Shown: positions 41,994 through 53,883 of the stretch, piece after piece
Layout of the letters: the number at the start of each line of letters is the position of its first letter
Position numbering within the stretch: position 1 is the stretch's first letter
Source of the DNA: Drosophila persimilis
Lineage: Eukaryota; Arthropoda; Insecta; Diptera; Drosophilidae
NCBI RefSeq assembly: GCF_003286085.1
Contig: NW_020825321.1
Coordinates: forward strand, 2,356,001 to 2,420,000
Reading direction: 5' to 3'
DNA: 64,000 nucleotides
Translations under genes and position numbers: made by a program
The notes under the pieces: generated by a model
Seen by the model: only the letters and a program-made list of their open reading frames with translations
What the model was told of the DNA's origin: nothing
Databases searched by the model: none

Positions 41994-44280
41994 CCGCCAT
42001 CCGTTCTTGAATTAAAAGAAAAGGTTAAATCGTAGCCAAGCGCTGAAGGAACAATACGTTCAATTTATTGAAGAATATCGCCAGTTAGGGTATTAAAGGT
42101 CGAATACTTCATGCCACATCATCCGGTTATTCACCCAAAGTGTTTGACGACCAAATTACAAGTCGTATTTGATGCCTCATGTAGATCTAGCAACGGCAGG
42201 TCACTGAACGACGCAACCTTGCTTGGTCCAACGTTGCAGCCTGATCTGTTCGAGACATTGACCAGGTTCCGTTTCTATAGATACGCCCTTACGGCCGACA
42301 TAAAAAAAATTTACCGTCAAATATTGGTTGCGGAACCACATAGAAACAATCAATGCATTCTATGGCGATGCAACGTCACTTATGAAACGAATTCGGCGCC
42401 GTTCCTGGCAGTACGTTGCCTCTATTACTTGGTCGATAGGTACGCGGAAAAATTTCCGTTAATTAGAGTGAAGCGAAGTTTCTATATGGATAATATGCTG
42501 TGTGGAGCCGAATCAGAAGAGGAACTGACAAAGTTGAAAGTACAAGTGATCGAATAATTGGGGCTAGGAAAGTTCGAGCTGCACAAATGGCGCAGCAACT
42601 ATCAAGGAATGGACAACAACACCAGCCTAGAGCCCCTGATGCTAAAAACAGAGGACGCAGCTAAAACTTTGGTAATATATATTGGTCCAGTCTAGAGGAC
42701 AAATTCCAATTCTGCTTTAACATATTGGTCTCCGCAATCGTAACGAAGCGATCTGCGCTGTCCAAATTGGCTCAGGTGTTTGATCCGTTAGGATTCTTGA
42801 GTCCCTCGCTGATCTTGGGCAAGATCTTTGTTCACGAACTTTGGCTTCTAAAACAGGATTGGGACGAGGAGCTACCAGCAAGCTACGCAAGTCAATGGCT
42901 TCGATATAGAGAAGAACTGAAACTAATTGACAAATTGTCAATTCCGCGATCCTCAATTCCGATTACGGCCGACCTATGCACTTTGCAACTGTTTGGTTTC
43001 TCCGACGCATCCAACAGAGCTTACGGTGGCGAAATTTATGCTAGTCGATGGACCACCTTCGTTGCCAACAGGGTGGCTTAAATAAAAGAGCTCACACGTG
43101 TACAGGATTGGTTCAAGGTCTACACAAAATCAAACCCTGCAGATACTGTATCTAGGGGATTATTGGTAACCGAATTGAGCAAATCAACGATGTGGTGGAA
43201 CGGTCCAGAATTTTTAATGGACGCAGCAGATGACTGCACCAAATTTAATTGGAGTGAGGAAATACAAACAGTGCCGGAGGAGAGGAAATGTAAGTTCTCG
43301 CTGACAGTTGCTAAGGTAAAAAGTAATGACAAGTTAGATGTCGTGGGGCGATGCAAATTTGCAAATGATTTCCTCAAATTGCACGAGTTTTTAGCTAAAT
43401 TTTTCGCTGGCGTAGAATATCGTTGAGATCGAACTCAAATGAAACAGGCAACCTTACCGCAGCTGAAATGGAGGGCGGATTGCGCTATATTGTGTATTAT
43501 GTGCAGCAGTTGAGCTTGCACGAGGAATTCATTAAGCTTAAAGAAAGAAAGGTGATAAAATCAGCGAGAATTCAGAGTTTAAGCCCGTTTTTACAAGAGG
43601 ATGAGGGAATAACTATTATTCGAGCAGGCGGAAGGTTGTCCAATGCCGAATTGCCATTTGACACAAGGCATCCCATCTTAGTGCCGAGCAACCATTAAGT
43701 GGTAGAGGCGCTTGTTGAACTCACACATCGAAAGAATTTACATGCCGGAGCACAATCGCTATGCGTCTTTTTGCGACAGAGATATTGGGTAATCAATTGC
43801 AGGAAACTTGCCCGCAGTGTGATCCGTGGCTGCATACCATGCTTTCGTGGTCGGCCGCTCGCTGCAACACAGCTGATGGGCGATGCCAGCGATGCCAGCT
43901 AGACGAGTGCGAGGCTATATCTACCCCTTCGACCGCGCTGGACTGGAGTTTGCTGGGCCAATATGGATGCACTTTCACATGCGAGGAAAACGCCCAGTAA
44001 AGGTGTATCTGTGCATATTTGTATGCTTCGCATACAAGGCCTGCCATATAGAGATCGTGTCGGACTTAAGCTCAAATGCGTTAATCGCGGCGCTAAAACG
44101 GTTCTTTGCAAGACGTGGATTAAGTTCTGACCTATATTGCGACAACACAACCAATTTTGTAGGTGCGTCACGAGAGCTCAACAGAGCTTTCGACTCGCCA
44201 AGTCAGAAGCTCATTGACGACGAATGCAGCCAGCGAGGAGTCAGGTTTCACTACATCCCCCCACGCTCCCCTCACTTTTG
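41994..44280 (+). pseudogene. pol of Bel/Pao element E (RT to integrase), copy 1
   Basis: Pieces of a Bel/Pao pol. RT (42111-42557) has VFDASCRSS and LTADIKKIYRQI, and its catalytic box reads YMDN instead of YVDD. RNase H remnants follow (FGFSDASNRAYGG, 42990-43030), then the integrase zinc region (HRKNLHAGAQSL...CIPCFRGRP) and core (GLEFAGP with Glu for Asp; YCDNTTNFVGAS). It stops before the third catalytic acid, where LOA sequence begins at 44281. Stops occur at 43079, 43425 and 43696. It is the other half of the Bel/Pao copy at 27111-28665. Confidence 0.85.
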
Positions 44281-44924
44281 GCTTCTCTCATTCTAAGTGC
44301 AGAAAGTGTTGCCACCCTCTTACCCATGAGATCTACAGGGAGGAGGTTCAGCACGGTATCCAGGGCTTCCCCAGGAGTAGTGCGAAACCCGCCAGTTATG
44401 CATAGCGCTGCCATGCGTTGAACTCTACTGAGCCTGTTAAGACAATTACATTTGTCTAAGGCTGGCCACTCCATAGAGCATGATTGGTCGTAGGATGGCG
44501 GTGTATAGCCACCAAACTATATACGGGGTCATTCACCATCTTAGTCCAATATCTTTCCTACATGTGTAAGGAGGCACTGTGGCCTTCTTTACTCTATCCA
44601 CTATGCTCAGTTTCCAATTGAGCTTTCTGTCGAGGATTAGGCCAAGATACTTGGCATTATTGCTAAAAACTAGCGCCTCTCCCCCCGAATTTTTGGGGGT
44701 GTCAGTACCGGAACTTTGTACTTCCTAGTGAAAAGGACAATTTCCGTTTTAGACGGATTAACTCCTAACCCGCAGTTGTCTGCCTTGACATTTTCTCGAG
44801 AGTACTTGTCATGCGCTCACACAACGTCTGCGGAAATTTTCCGGAGAGTGCTATAGCAACATCGTCCGCATACGTCACCACACGGCAGCCAGCCCCTTCC
44901 ATCTCCCGCAGCAATGCGTTCACT
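44281..44924 (-). pseudogene. LOA-clade LINE RT fragment, duplication copy 1
   Basis: The reverse complement corresponds to about 58330-58977 of the full-length LINE (end of RT and following region). It is interrupted by element H and continues at 48349-48409. The duplicated copy without the insertion is at 50532-51235. Confidence 0.88.
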
Positions 44925-44929
44925 GCCAT

Positions 44930-45300
44930 TGTTCGGAGCAGAACCCAGCCGATTAGCTGCTTGCCAAATAGCACCTAATTCTTGGCCCTCAGCCGCTTAT
45001 TTTGTTTGTTACTTATGTCTATGTCACTCATTTGTTTGTTAAAGCTTTGCGCTTGCTTGCCCTGCTAAAAGCCTCTCTGCCAGCTCACTCTTCGCTATCT
45101 CCGCTTTGCGTCTGCCTACCGACGTCAGCCGAGCGAAGCTGCGCTCAGCGATCGGAGCGGCAATGTAAAGGGCAGGCAAGCCACACTTGCAATTTGGATG
45201 TCACGCATTAAAGAACATATCGCAATTTTATTTCTGCGCCGAGTTTTATTTAATTGGAATAATTAGTCGGCCGATTGGGGATAAAAAACATTATCTCCAC
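44930..45300 (+). repeat. 5' LTR of element H
   Basis: TGTTCGGAGCAG...TTATCTCCAC. It differs from the 3' LTR by only a handful of changes (for example AAAAGCCTCT versus AAACGCTCT). Confidence 0.92.
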
Positions 45301-45646
45301 ATATCTGCAGTGTCAATTAATAATCATTCGCGATCGACATTCGTTAGCCTTAACAAATTTTCGGCGGTTAAGCACAATTCGGTGCTAAAACAGACTTACA
45401 TACACCTACATACACGCATTGCTGGCTATTAATTTCTCTGTCGCGACAATTCGGTCAGTGCAGTGCGGTAGGCAGTGCAGCGAACTCACTAATACACAAA
45501 AGCGGAGTACAAAGCGGAATCGGACAGCTCGCACAGCCGCACAGCTAAAGGCATTAGCTGTAATCCCTTTGCTTTCGGTTCCCACGTTTATACGTATACA
45601 GGGTGTTTTTTTCGGTCGTGCTGAGTGACTCTTTTAAAACCTCAAC

Positions 45647-48004
45647 ATGGCAGCACCTGAGCCTACCAATGTCGCGAACGCAGCAATGCCGAGTGATGTA
45701 GATTTCTACAAGCACAAGGCCGAGTCCGTCGCGCGCCAACTAAAGGCCATGGATCGCTTTCTCACCAAGGAAGAGCTTGCCGAGTTAGATGAGGCAGAAC
45801 TTCAAGCTCGCTTAGAGCAAATCGAGCGAATGAATGCCGATTTCGATGCCGCTCAAACGAGCCTTGAAAGGCTGGATTTCCTGCAGTTAGCCCATGATGC
45901 CCGGCTGGACTTTTCGAATGTTTATGTCAAGGTTAGGTCCAGGCTGTCGCGGGAGTTGATGGCTGCTCGCACGGTAAATGTTGCCAATTCAACAGCTCGG
46001 CATACTCTCGAGGGAAATTCGTCGTTGTTCGCCTATAATAGTATAGGCCGTTCTCGAATGCCCGAGTTGCAGCTTCCGCGATTCGGTGGGAACTACATGG
46101 ATTGGCCAGAATTCCACTCGATGTTCTCGACAATGGTGCACAAAGACCATCGTATCCCAATCATCGAAAAATTCCAATATCTTCGTGGATGTCTAGATGG
46201 TGCTGCGCTGGATACGATTCGTTCCTTGGAACTTTCTGAGGAGAATTACGACAAGGCGTTGAATTTGCTAATGTTGCGATTTGATAATAAACTGTTACAT
46301 TTTCAGGCACACGTCAAGGCTATTTTCGGGCTGCAAGGGGTGGAGAAGGGCTCAGCTATCGGCTTGCGCGCGCTCAGCGACAAAATCAATTCGCACTTGC
46401 GTGCACTTCAGACCTTGGCGACCCCGCAGGAGATTTCGGATGGGTTGCTGATCTTCATCATAGGCACGAAACTGGACCACAAAACAAAGGAGAAATGGGA
46501 AGAGAACTTGCCGACGTCAGGATTGCCTCGGTGGTCAAGCATGGCCTCATTTTTGGAAGCGAGATGTCGGATGCTGGAGAATTTGGGATCAGCCATGGCA
46601 ACAAGTCCTAGTCAACAGGTGGGAGACAAACCTGTCACCCTTATCACCTCCAGTAACGACCATTCTAACCCCATATGTAACCATTGCAATTCCTCCGAGC
46701 ATTACATATCTAGATGTCAGGCATTCCTGAATCTCTCTGCGTTTGAAAGATACAAAGAAGCAAAGAAGAGCCGCTTGTGTTTGAATTGCCTCAACAAAGG
46801 CCATGAATTGCAGAGGTGCAGGTCAGGACTTTGCAGGCATTGCCAGGCCAAACATCACACGCTACTCCACATTCCATCGGGAATTGGTGCTTCATCTTCC
46901 TCTTCACCGGCCGAGGAATCGATCCAGCAAGAGGCCGCGACTGTGCTTCTAGCAAGCGGGTGTTCTAGCCCTCCCCCCTCGATCCAGAAATCTCAGCCTA
47001 GCCAGAACGTGTTGCTACCTACTGCCCTCGTCCATGTAACAGATCGTTATGGAGCACTTATCCCATGTCGTGCCATTTTGGATTCTGCATCACAGGCAAA
47101 CTTTGTAACATCTAGACTTGCTGATCAGTTGCAGTTGGATCATCGCTCGTCTTATGTTCACATCTCTGGAATCGGAGATTCCATTCTACCTTCGAGCAAG
47201 TCTGTACATATAGTTGTACAATCCCAGGACGCAAGCTATCGAGCTTCCTTCGCTGCAATTGTCACCAACTCAATTACGGAAATGCAGCCAAACTTCGGCC
47301 TAGACGCAAAGGATTGGCCCATGCCGAATAATCTAAAACTAGCTGATCCTAATTTCTCCAAGCCCCAACGTATCGATCTGTTGATAGGTTGTGGTTTGTT
47401 CTTCGATTTAATGTGCGTCGGACAGATTCGACTATCAGACCAATTGCCAACATTGCAGGAGACAAAACTTGGTTGGATAGTGTCAGGAAGCATTGATAGC
47501 TCGGAGAATAAGCGTGCAGTTTTAGCCGCTTTTGAAAATTCCTCCTCCATCTCTAATGACGATTTTCGGGCCACAACGCTGGAGTACCAAAACTTAGAGC
47601 AGCAATGCAGGAAGCAGCTGCTCGAGTGCCAGGTGCAAGTGGAAAAACTGCGATCGGAGAATCAGGAACTGCAGCGCGAACTTTTCGATATATTAAAAAC
47701 CTACATATCCACGCTAAATGAAACTCAACTTTCAACAATTTCTACATTGCCAAATTTCCTGCCATTCTATGCAATTACAGAGGTTCCCGATGATCAAGAC
47801 GTAATCACGACAAGCCGCCTTCGTAAAGAAGCGCCGATTGCTGCGTTCGACGAGCATCCCAGCGTAGCCGCCAGCTGCGCCCAAGCAAGCATCTTCACGA
47901 GGGCCATTGGAAAAATAGCGGTTCTGCCCCTTCAGGATGGATCTGTTGAAAGCCTTTGCCTTCCAACGGGGGGTGAATGTTCGGAGCAGAACCCAGCCGA
48001 TTAG
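45647..48004 (+). CDS. Gag-protease-coiled-coil protein of element H
   Basis: An intact 785-codon ORF. Residues 20-75 are helical and charged. A DUF1759-like capsid follows (MPELQLPRFGGNYMDWPEFH, residues 141-160, to LMLRFDNKLLHFQ). Zinc-finger clusters are CNHCNSSEHYISRC, CLNCLNKGHELQRC and CRHCQAKHHTLLH. A protease domain has ILDSASQANFV and LADPNFSKPQRIDLLIG. Where other Bel/Pao elements enter RT, the frame instead runs into a coiled-coil segment (LEQQCRKQLLECQVQVEKLR, around 640-690) and ends in a short stretch resembling the usual pol C-terminus (AIGKIAVLPLQDG) just inside the 3' LTR. The tail's origin is unknown. Confidence 0.88.
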   Translation: MAAPEPTNVANAAMPSDVDFYKHKAESVARQLKAMDRFLTKEELAELDEAELQARLEQIERMNADFDAAQTSLERLDFLQLAHDARLDFSNVYVKVRSRLSRELMAARTVNVANSTARHTLEGNSSLFAYNSIGRSRMPELQLPRFGGNYMDWPEFHSMFSTMVHKDHRIPIIEKFQYLRGCLDGAALDTIRSLELSEENYDKALNLLMLRFDNKLLHFQAHVKAIFGLQGVEKGSAIGLRALSDKINSHLRALQTLATPQEISDGLLIFIIGTKLDHKTKEKWEENLPTSGLPRWSSMASFLEARCRMLENLGSAMATSPSQQVGDKPVTLITSSNDHSNPICNHCNSSEHYISRCQAFLNLSAFERYKEAKKSRLCLNCLNKGHELQRCRSGLCRHCQAKHHTLLHIPSGIGASSSSSPAEESIQQEAATVLLASGCSSPPPSIQKSQPSQNVLLPTALVHVTDRYGALIPCRAILDSASQANFVTSRLADQLQLDHRSSYVHISGIGDSILPSSKSVHIVVQSQDASYRASFAAIVTNSITEMQPNFGLDAKDWPMPNNLKLADPNFSKPQRIDLLIGCGLFFDLMCVGQIRLSDQLPTLQETKLGWIVSGSIDSSENKRAVLAAFENSSSISNDDFRATTLEYQNLEQQCRKQLLECQVQVEKLRSENQELQRELFDILKTYISTLNETQLSTISTLPNFLPFYAITEVPDDQDVITTSRLRKEAPIAAFDEHPSVAASCAQASIFTRAIGKIAVLPLQDGSVESLCLPTGGECSEQNPAD

Positions 48005-48347
48005 CTGCTTACCAAATAGCACCTAATTCTTGGCCCTCAGCCGCTTATTTTGTTTGTTACTTATGTCTATGTCACTCATTTGTTTGTTAAAGCTTTGCGC
48101 TTGCTTGCCCTGCTAAACGCTCTCTGCCAGCTCACTCTTCGCTATCTCCGCTTTGCGTCTGCCTACCGACGTCGGCCGAGCGAAGCTGCGCTTAGCGATC
48201 GGAGCGGCAATGTAAAGGGCAGGCAAGCCACACTTGCAATTTGGATGTCACGCATTAAAGAACATATCGCAATTTTATTTCTGCGCCGAGTTTTATTTAA
48301 TTGGAATAATTAGTCGGCCGATTGGGGATAAAAAACATTATCTCCAC
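47978..48347 (+). repeat. 3' LTR of element H
   Basis: About 370 bp beginning TGTTCGGAGCAG. The ORF stop TAG lies inside it at 48002. Confidence 0.92.
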
Positions 48348-48409
48348 CGCCATGTTCCATAGGAAGGGCGAGAGGACTCCACCCCACGGTGTGCCTCTGC
48401 TGACAAATC
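48348..48409 (-). pseudogene. LOA fragment continuing right of element H
   Basis: It continues the LOA sequence broken at 44924 (GCCATGTTCCATAGGAAGGG). It ends where C-unit sequence starts with CCGCACTTGACACC. Confidence 0.85.
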
Positions 48410-48709
48410 CGCACTTGACACCCCGTCACTATAACCGAGGGTAATCGCCTAGGTACAGGCTAATAACAAGCGTTGGGAAAGTGACATATCCATAATTCTC
48501 CATGTCCTTTACACATTATGTTTACTTCTAATTCACCCACCCTATCCACAAAGTAACAGGACACCACTCAAGAATCAATAACTGATTCTTCCCACACTCC
48601 GAGCTAGAGTCCCATAATATAAACAATGAACCCCATTGATTCATCAACGCCAGAATCACGCCACTCATGAGGCCCAATCAGAGCTAGACGTAAAACCAAG
48701 GAGTATCCT
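48410..48709 (-). repeat. Partial C-unit copy 4 (non-coding end only)
   Basis: It matches 51236-51474 and 24391-24670 inverted. It ends at TATCCTAG, where the second copy of the tandem duplication begins (about 48717). Confidence 0.85.
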
Positions 48710-48718
48710 AGAGAGGCA

Positions 48719-50531
48719 GTGAAGCGAAGTTTCTATATGGATAATATGCTGTGTGGAGCCGAATCAGAATAGGAACTGATAAAGTTGAAAGTACAAGTGA
48801 TCGAATTATTGGGGCTAAGAAAGTTCGAGCTGCAAAAATGGCGCAGCAACTATCAAGGAATGGACAACAACACCAGCCTAGAGCCCCTGATGCTAAAAAC
48901 AGAGGACGCAGCTAAAACTTTGGTAATATATATTGGTCCAGTCTAGAGGACAAATTCCAATTCTGCTTTAACATATTGGTCTCCGCAATCGTAACGAAGC
49001 GATCTGCGCTGTCCAAATTGGCTCAGGTGTTTGATCCGTTAGGATTCTTGAGTCCCTCGCTGATCTTGGGCAAGATCTTTGTTCACGAACTTTGGCTTCT
49101 AAAACAGGATTGGGACGAGGAGCTACCAGCAAGCTACGCAAGTCAATGGCTTCGATATAGAGAAGAACTGAAACTAATTGACAAATTGTCAATTCCGCGA
49201 TCCTCAATTCCGATTACGGCCGACCTATGCACTTTGCAACTGTTTGGTTTCTCCGACGCATCCAACAGAGCTTACGGTGGCGAAATTTATGCTAGTCGAT
49301 GGACCACCTTCGTTGCCAACAGGGTGGCTTAAATAAAAGAGCTCACACGTGTACAGGATTGGTTCAAGGTCTACACAAAATCAAACCCTGCAGATACTGT
49401 ATCTAGGGGATTATTGGTAACCGAATTGAGCAAATCAACGATGTGGTGGAACGGTCCAGAATTTTTAATGGACGCAGCAGATGACTGCACCAAATTTAAT
49501 TGGAGTGAGGAAATACAAACAGTGCCGGAGGAGAGGAAATGTAAGTTCTCGCTGACAGTTGCTAAGGTAAAAAGTAATGACAAGTTAGATGTCGTGGGGC
49601 GATGCAAATTTGCAAATGATTTCCTCAAATTGCACGAGTTTTTAGCTAAATTTTTCGCTGGCGTAGAATATCGTTGAGATCGAACTCAAATGAAACAGGC
49701 AACCTTACCGCAGCTGAAATGGAGGGCGGATTGCGCTATATTGTGTATTATGTGCAGCAGTTGAGCTTGCACGAGGAAATCATTAAGCTTAAAGAAAGAA
49801 AGGTGATAAAATCAGCGAGAATTCAGAGTTTAAGCCCGTTTTTACAAGAGGATGAGGGAATAACTATTATTCGAGCAGGCGGAAGGTTGTCCAATGCCGA
49901 ATTGCCATTTGACACAAGGCATCCCATCTTAGTGCCGAGCAACCATTAAGTGGTAGAGGCGCTTGTTGAACTCACACATCGAAAGAATTTACATGCCGGA
50001 GCACAATCGCTATGCGTCTTTTTGCGACAGAGATATTGGGTAATCAATTGCAGGAAACTTGCCCGCAGTGTGATCCGTGGCTGCATACCATGCTTTCGTG
50101 GTCGGCCGCTCGCTGCAACACAGCTGATGGGCGATGCCAGCGATGCCAGCTAGACGAGTGCGAGGCTATATCTACCCCTTCGACCGCGCTGGACTGGAGT
50201 TTGCTGGGCCAATATGGATGCACTTTCACATGCGAGGAAAACGCCCAGTAAAGGTGTATCTGTGCATATTTGTATGCTTCGCATACAAGGCCTGCCATAT
50301 AGAGATCGTGTCGGACTTAAGCTCAAATGCGTTAATCGCGGCGCTAAAACGGTTCTTTGCAAGACGTGGATTAAGTTCTGACCTATATTGCGACAACACA
50401 ACCAATTTTGTAGGTGCGTCACGAGAGCTCAACAGAGCTTTCGACTCGCCAAGTCAGAAGCTCATTGACGACGAATGCAGCCAGCGAGGAGTCAGGTTTC
50501 ACTACATCCCCCCACGCTCCCCTCACTTTTG
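48719..50531 (+). pseudogene. Bel/Pao element E pol, duplication copy 2
   Basis: Nearly identical to 42470-44280, including the same stops (for example TAA after NRVA) and the same altered YMDN box at its start. One difference is GAGGAAATC at 49774 against GAGGAATTC in copy 1. It is a tandem duplicate, not an independent insertion. Confidence 0.9.
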
Positions 50532-51235
50532 GCTTCTCTCATTCTAAGTGCAGAAAGTGTTGCCACCCTCTTACCCATGAGATCTACAGGGAGGAGGTTC
50601 AGCACGGTATCCAGGGCTTCCCCAGGAGTAGTGCGAAACCCGCCAGTTATGCATAGCGCTGCCATGCGTTGAACTCTACTGAGCCTGTTAAGACAATTAC
50701 ATTTGTCTAAGGCTGGCCACTCCATAGAGCATGATTGGTCGTAGGATGGCGGTGTATAGCCACCGAACTATATACGGGGTCATTCACCATCTTAGTCCAA
50801 TATCTTTCCTACATGTGTAAGGAGCCACAGTGGCCTTCTTTACTCTATCCACTATGCTCAGTTTCCAATTGAGCTTTCTGTCGAGGATTAGGCCAAGATA
50901 CTTGGCATTATTGCTAAAAACTAGCGCCTCTCCCACAGAGTTTTGGGGGTGTCAGTACCGGAACTTTGTACTTCCTAGTGAAAAGGACAATTTCCGTTTT
51001 AGACGGATTAACTCCTAACCCGCAGTTGTCTGCCTTGACATTTTCGCGAGTGTACTTGTCATGCGCTCACACAACGTCTGCGGAAATTTTCCGGAGAGTG
51101 CTATAGCAACATCGTCCGCATACGCCACCACACGGCAGCCAGCCCCTTCCATCTCCCGCAGCAATGCGTTCACTGCCATGTTCCATAGGAAGGGCGAGAG
51201 GACTCCGCCCTGCGGTGTGCCTCTGCTGACAAATC
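50532..51235 (-). pseudogene. LOA RT fragment, duplication copy 2 (empty H site)
   Basis: It matches 44281-44924 plus 48349-48409 and has the uninterrupted CACTGCCATGTTCC at 51171-51184. It therefore shows the state before element H inserted. Confidence 0.9.
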
Positions 51236-53555
51236 CGCACTTGACACCCCGTCACTATAACCGAGGGTAATCGCCTAAGTACAGGCTAATAACAAGCGTT
51301 GGGAAAGTGACATATCCATAATTCTCCATGTCCTATACACATTTTGTTTACTTCTAATTCACCCACCCTATCCACAAAGTAACAGGACACCACTCAAGAA
51401 TCAATAACTGATTCTTCCCACACTCCGAGCTAGAGTCCCATAATATAAACAATGAACCCCATTGATTCATCAACTTGAAATTTAACTTGATTTAACTTTA
51501 GAAACATCGGAATCAAAATAAAACAACAATTTGCTGATAGCATGGTTCTGAGGCAATGTGGCTTAGGCTAGCCTAATTACTCCATCCTTTGTAAATTTTC
51601 GTATGCTGCTGACGATTATGTCCTCCGAATTTTGAGATTGACAGGTTCAAATTGAAGTTCAGATATCCAGCAAAGGTGTATGGTGGTTGGTCTTTCACGA
51701 GCTGTAAATGATTTCCTATTGAGCTATTGAGCTAGCCCAACGTCGACGGTTCTGCATCCACTTTGCCGCCGTGAATGTGCACTGCACTAACTCCCTGCTA
51801 GGTTAGCCAACTTATAATAATAGGGATTTTTTTTTTTAAAACCTTTGCAGAAATGAAAACCGAAGCCAACTTCGAACTAAACTTCTTAATTGCATTGCTC
51901 TGGCTAAAGTTACGAGAAAAGTCCTCATCACCAGCTTTAAGTTGCACGTTCCTACTGCATAGATTATATTTCGTCGCGTTAAGGTCATGCCACTTCTTTA
52001 TGTTTTTCTAAGCATCTTGTGTTGCCAGCTGTAACATATCAGAGTTTTCTAATCGGACGTCGTTGCTCAACAGATCCATGTTTCGCAATAGGGTATAATC
52101 TTGCTATGGGACTGTGTTAGGCACACAAAGGAGGAATATAAATTATATAGAAAATAGAACGGTTCAAGAGCATCGAAACCGTTTTTCAGGAAACACTTAA
52201 AAAATACCTCTAAACTATCACATCAGATTCATTTCAAAGGGATGACCTACCTGTTTGAGGGCTGTTTGAATCGCAAAAATCCTATCGTATTTATATTCCT
52301 CCTTTGTGTACCTAACACTAATCCGATTGCAATCGTAAAAACAGGTCCATTGTCAGTAAGAGGGAGGAGACAGAATATAAATGAGCGAAGGATCGATATT
52401 GATTTGAGAGGATTTTACATGAGTGGGAAAGAGGATTGAGATCCAAGTTATTTTACATTATGGCCGATAGGTGGCTGACAGAACCGATCTGTTCAATCGT
52501 TCACTAGCATTGGCCTGAGGAGAATATATAGTCGTACATCGATGGGTGATGCCAGAACTTGTTAGAAAAGCCTCGAAAAAACTAGATTTAAACTGCGAAC
52601 GATTATCCGTTAGAACATCTTCCGGCACTTCAAAGGTGTAGAATATGGAGCTTTCCAGGTACTTACACATTTTTGGTGCCGTGAACTTCTTTAGAGGGCA
52701 AAGAATATGGAACTTCGTCCTATAGTCTACTACTATAAACAACCCAATATTTCCATTTTTAATACGGGGGTACGGACCTAATAGATCCATATACAAGCAT
52801 TGAAAGGGGCGGTCTGATGTTAATGGTCGGCCCATTGGAGGTTTTAAGATTTGGTTCGGACTCTTAGTAGATCGACAAATATGGCATTCTGAGATGTACT
52901 CTCGAATTTGTCTTACCATTCGGAGCCAGAAGAAATACCTTTTGAGTTTTTCTACCATATTAGCCATACCACAATGTGCATACCCAATGTTTCCTGGATT
53001 CCTCGTGTCCGTCATTATCTCTATTGAACTCGGTTCTTTTATAAACAGATCCATCGATAGCTTTTAAGTCAAGCAGTTTTGACTGATTCTCTTGTATTCG
53101 TTGAATCACTCTAAGATATTCTGGCGACTTAAAATGATTAGACTGTAAATCAATCACGGGACTACTGGCATCGAATTCTTCTATGGCAGGTTGGTTCTAT
53201 CGAGACAGGGCATCAGCAACAACGTTTTCTGACCCTCGCCTACGTGTAATAGAAAAATTGAATGATTGTAATTTCATCGAGCACCTCGCTAGTCTTCCAG
53301 AAAGATCTTTTAAAGAGGCATGATCCGTTACTACCACAAAATCTTGGCCTTCTATATATGCACGAAATTTTTGTATCCACTTGATAACGGCTAAGCATTC
53401 TTATTCGCTAACGGTGTAGTTCCGTTGGCTTTCGATAATTTTTCCGACATATATGCGATTGGAAGTTCCACACCCTCGCGCTCTTGCGCCAGGACACAAC
53501 CTAACCCATAGGTGCTTGCATCACACAGTAAGATAAATTGGATTGTGAAGTCTGG
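51236..53555 (-). mobile_element. Inverted copy 3 of the dead gypsy C unit
   Basis: Non-coding end, an internal deletion at about 51475 (some 570 bp missing relative to copy 2), the small TIR element at 52113-52319, and minus-strand integrase (53054-52458; CHICRSTKSPNQI, LTDNRSQFKSS) with RNase H remnants. Element C sequence ends at 53555, where the element D LTR begins. Confidence 0.87.
52113..52319. mobile_element. Small TIR element, copy 3
   Basis: A 207-bp element with the same inverted-repeat ends as 12421-12627, at the same site in element C. Confidence 0.7.
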
Positions 53556-53863
53556 TGTTGACGCCCCTTAATAGAATATAGTATTAAATTACTTTATAAA
53601 GGTTTAAAATTTGAATATTTAAATTAATATGTAAATACTGCTAAAAATGTGAATTAATTTGAAGTTGGCACGTTACATTATGTACATATAAAGAAGCGCT
53701 ATCGATAGTATCGAGCCAATACGATCTGAATTATGATCACTAGATTTAAGAGATATACGAAATAAAACGAACGGGCAAGGAACTACATCGAGCGGATTAA
53801 GGAAGGTCTTAATTGGGTAGACGGATTCCACTGGAAAACTGTTGGGGGGACTTAGCTCGTACA
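53556..53863 (+). repeat. 5' LTR of gypsy element D
   Basis: TGTTGACGCCCC...CTCGTACA, 308 bp, inserted in the minus-strand C RNase H region. A reverse solo copy is at 10927-11219, in the same place of C copy 1. Confidence 0.88.
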
Positions 53864-53865
53864 TT

Positions 53866-53883
53866 TGGCGCCCGAGCAGGGAC
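53866..53883 (+). other. Primer-binding site of element D, tRNA-Lys type
   Basis: TGGCGCCCGAGCAGGGAC two bases after the LTR. It is nearly identical to known lysine-tRNA primer sites. Confidence 0.85.

Larger units (their letters stand above)
44930..48347 (+). mobile_element. Young non-autonomous Bel/Pao element H
   Basis: Two nearly identical LTRs of about 370 bp (44930-45300 and 47978-48347) start TGTTCGGAGCAG. A 5-bp GCCAT occurs on both sides (44925-44929, 48349-48353), one base off the right LTR edge. The paralogous segment at 51170-51180 shows the empty site CACTGCCATGTTCC. Only one ORF is present, encoding Gag-protease with a coiled-coil tail; RT, RNase H and integrase are absent. A purine-rich tract (47967-47977) precedes the 3' LTR. 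Confidence 0.92.
42470..51474. repeat. Tandem segmental duplication (about 2.8-kb unit)
   Basis: Unit 1 is 42470-48715 (including the 3.4-kb insertion of H) and unit 2 is 48719-51474. Both contain Bel/Pao pol, a reverse LOA fragment and the C-unit end in the same order, with the same internal junctions and stop codons. The junction at about 48710-48718 joins C-unit sequence directly to Bel/Pao pol. Confidence 0.9.

Noticed and set aside
53556-53863. D LTR as the LTR of gypsy C
   Set aside because: It lies inside C RNase H coding in the opposite orientation and has its own primer site, so it is a separate insertion.
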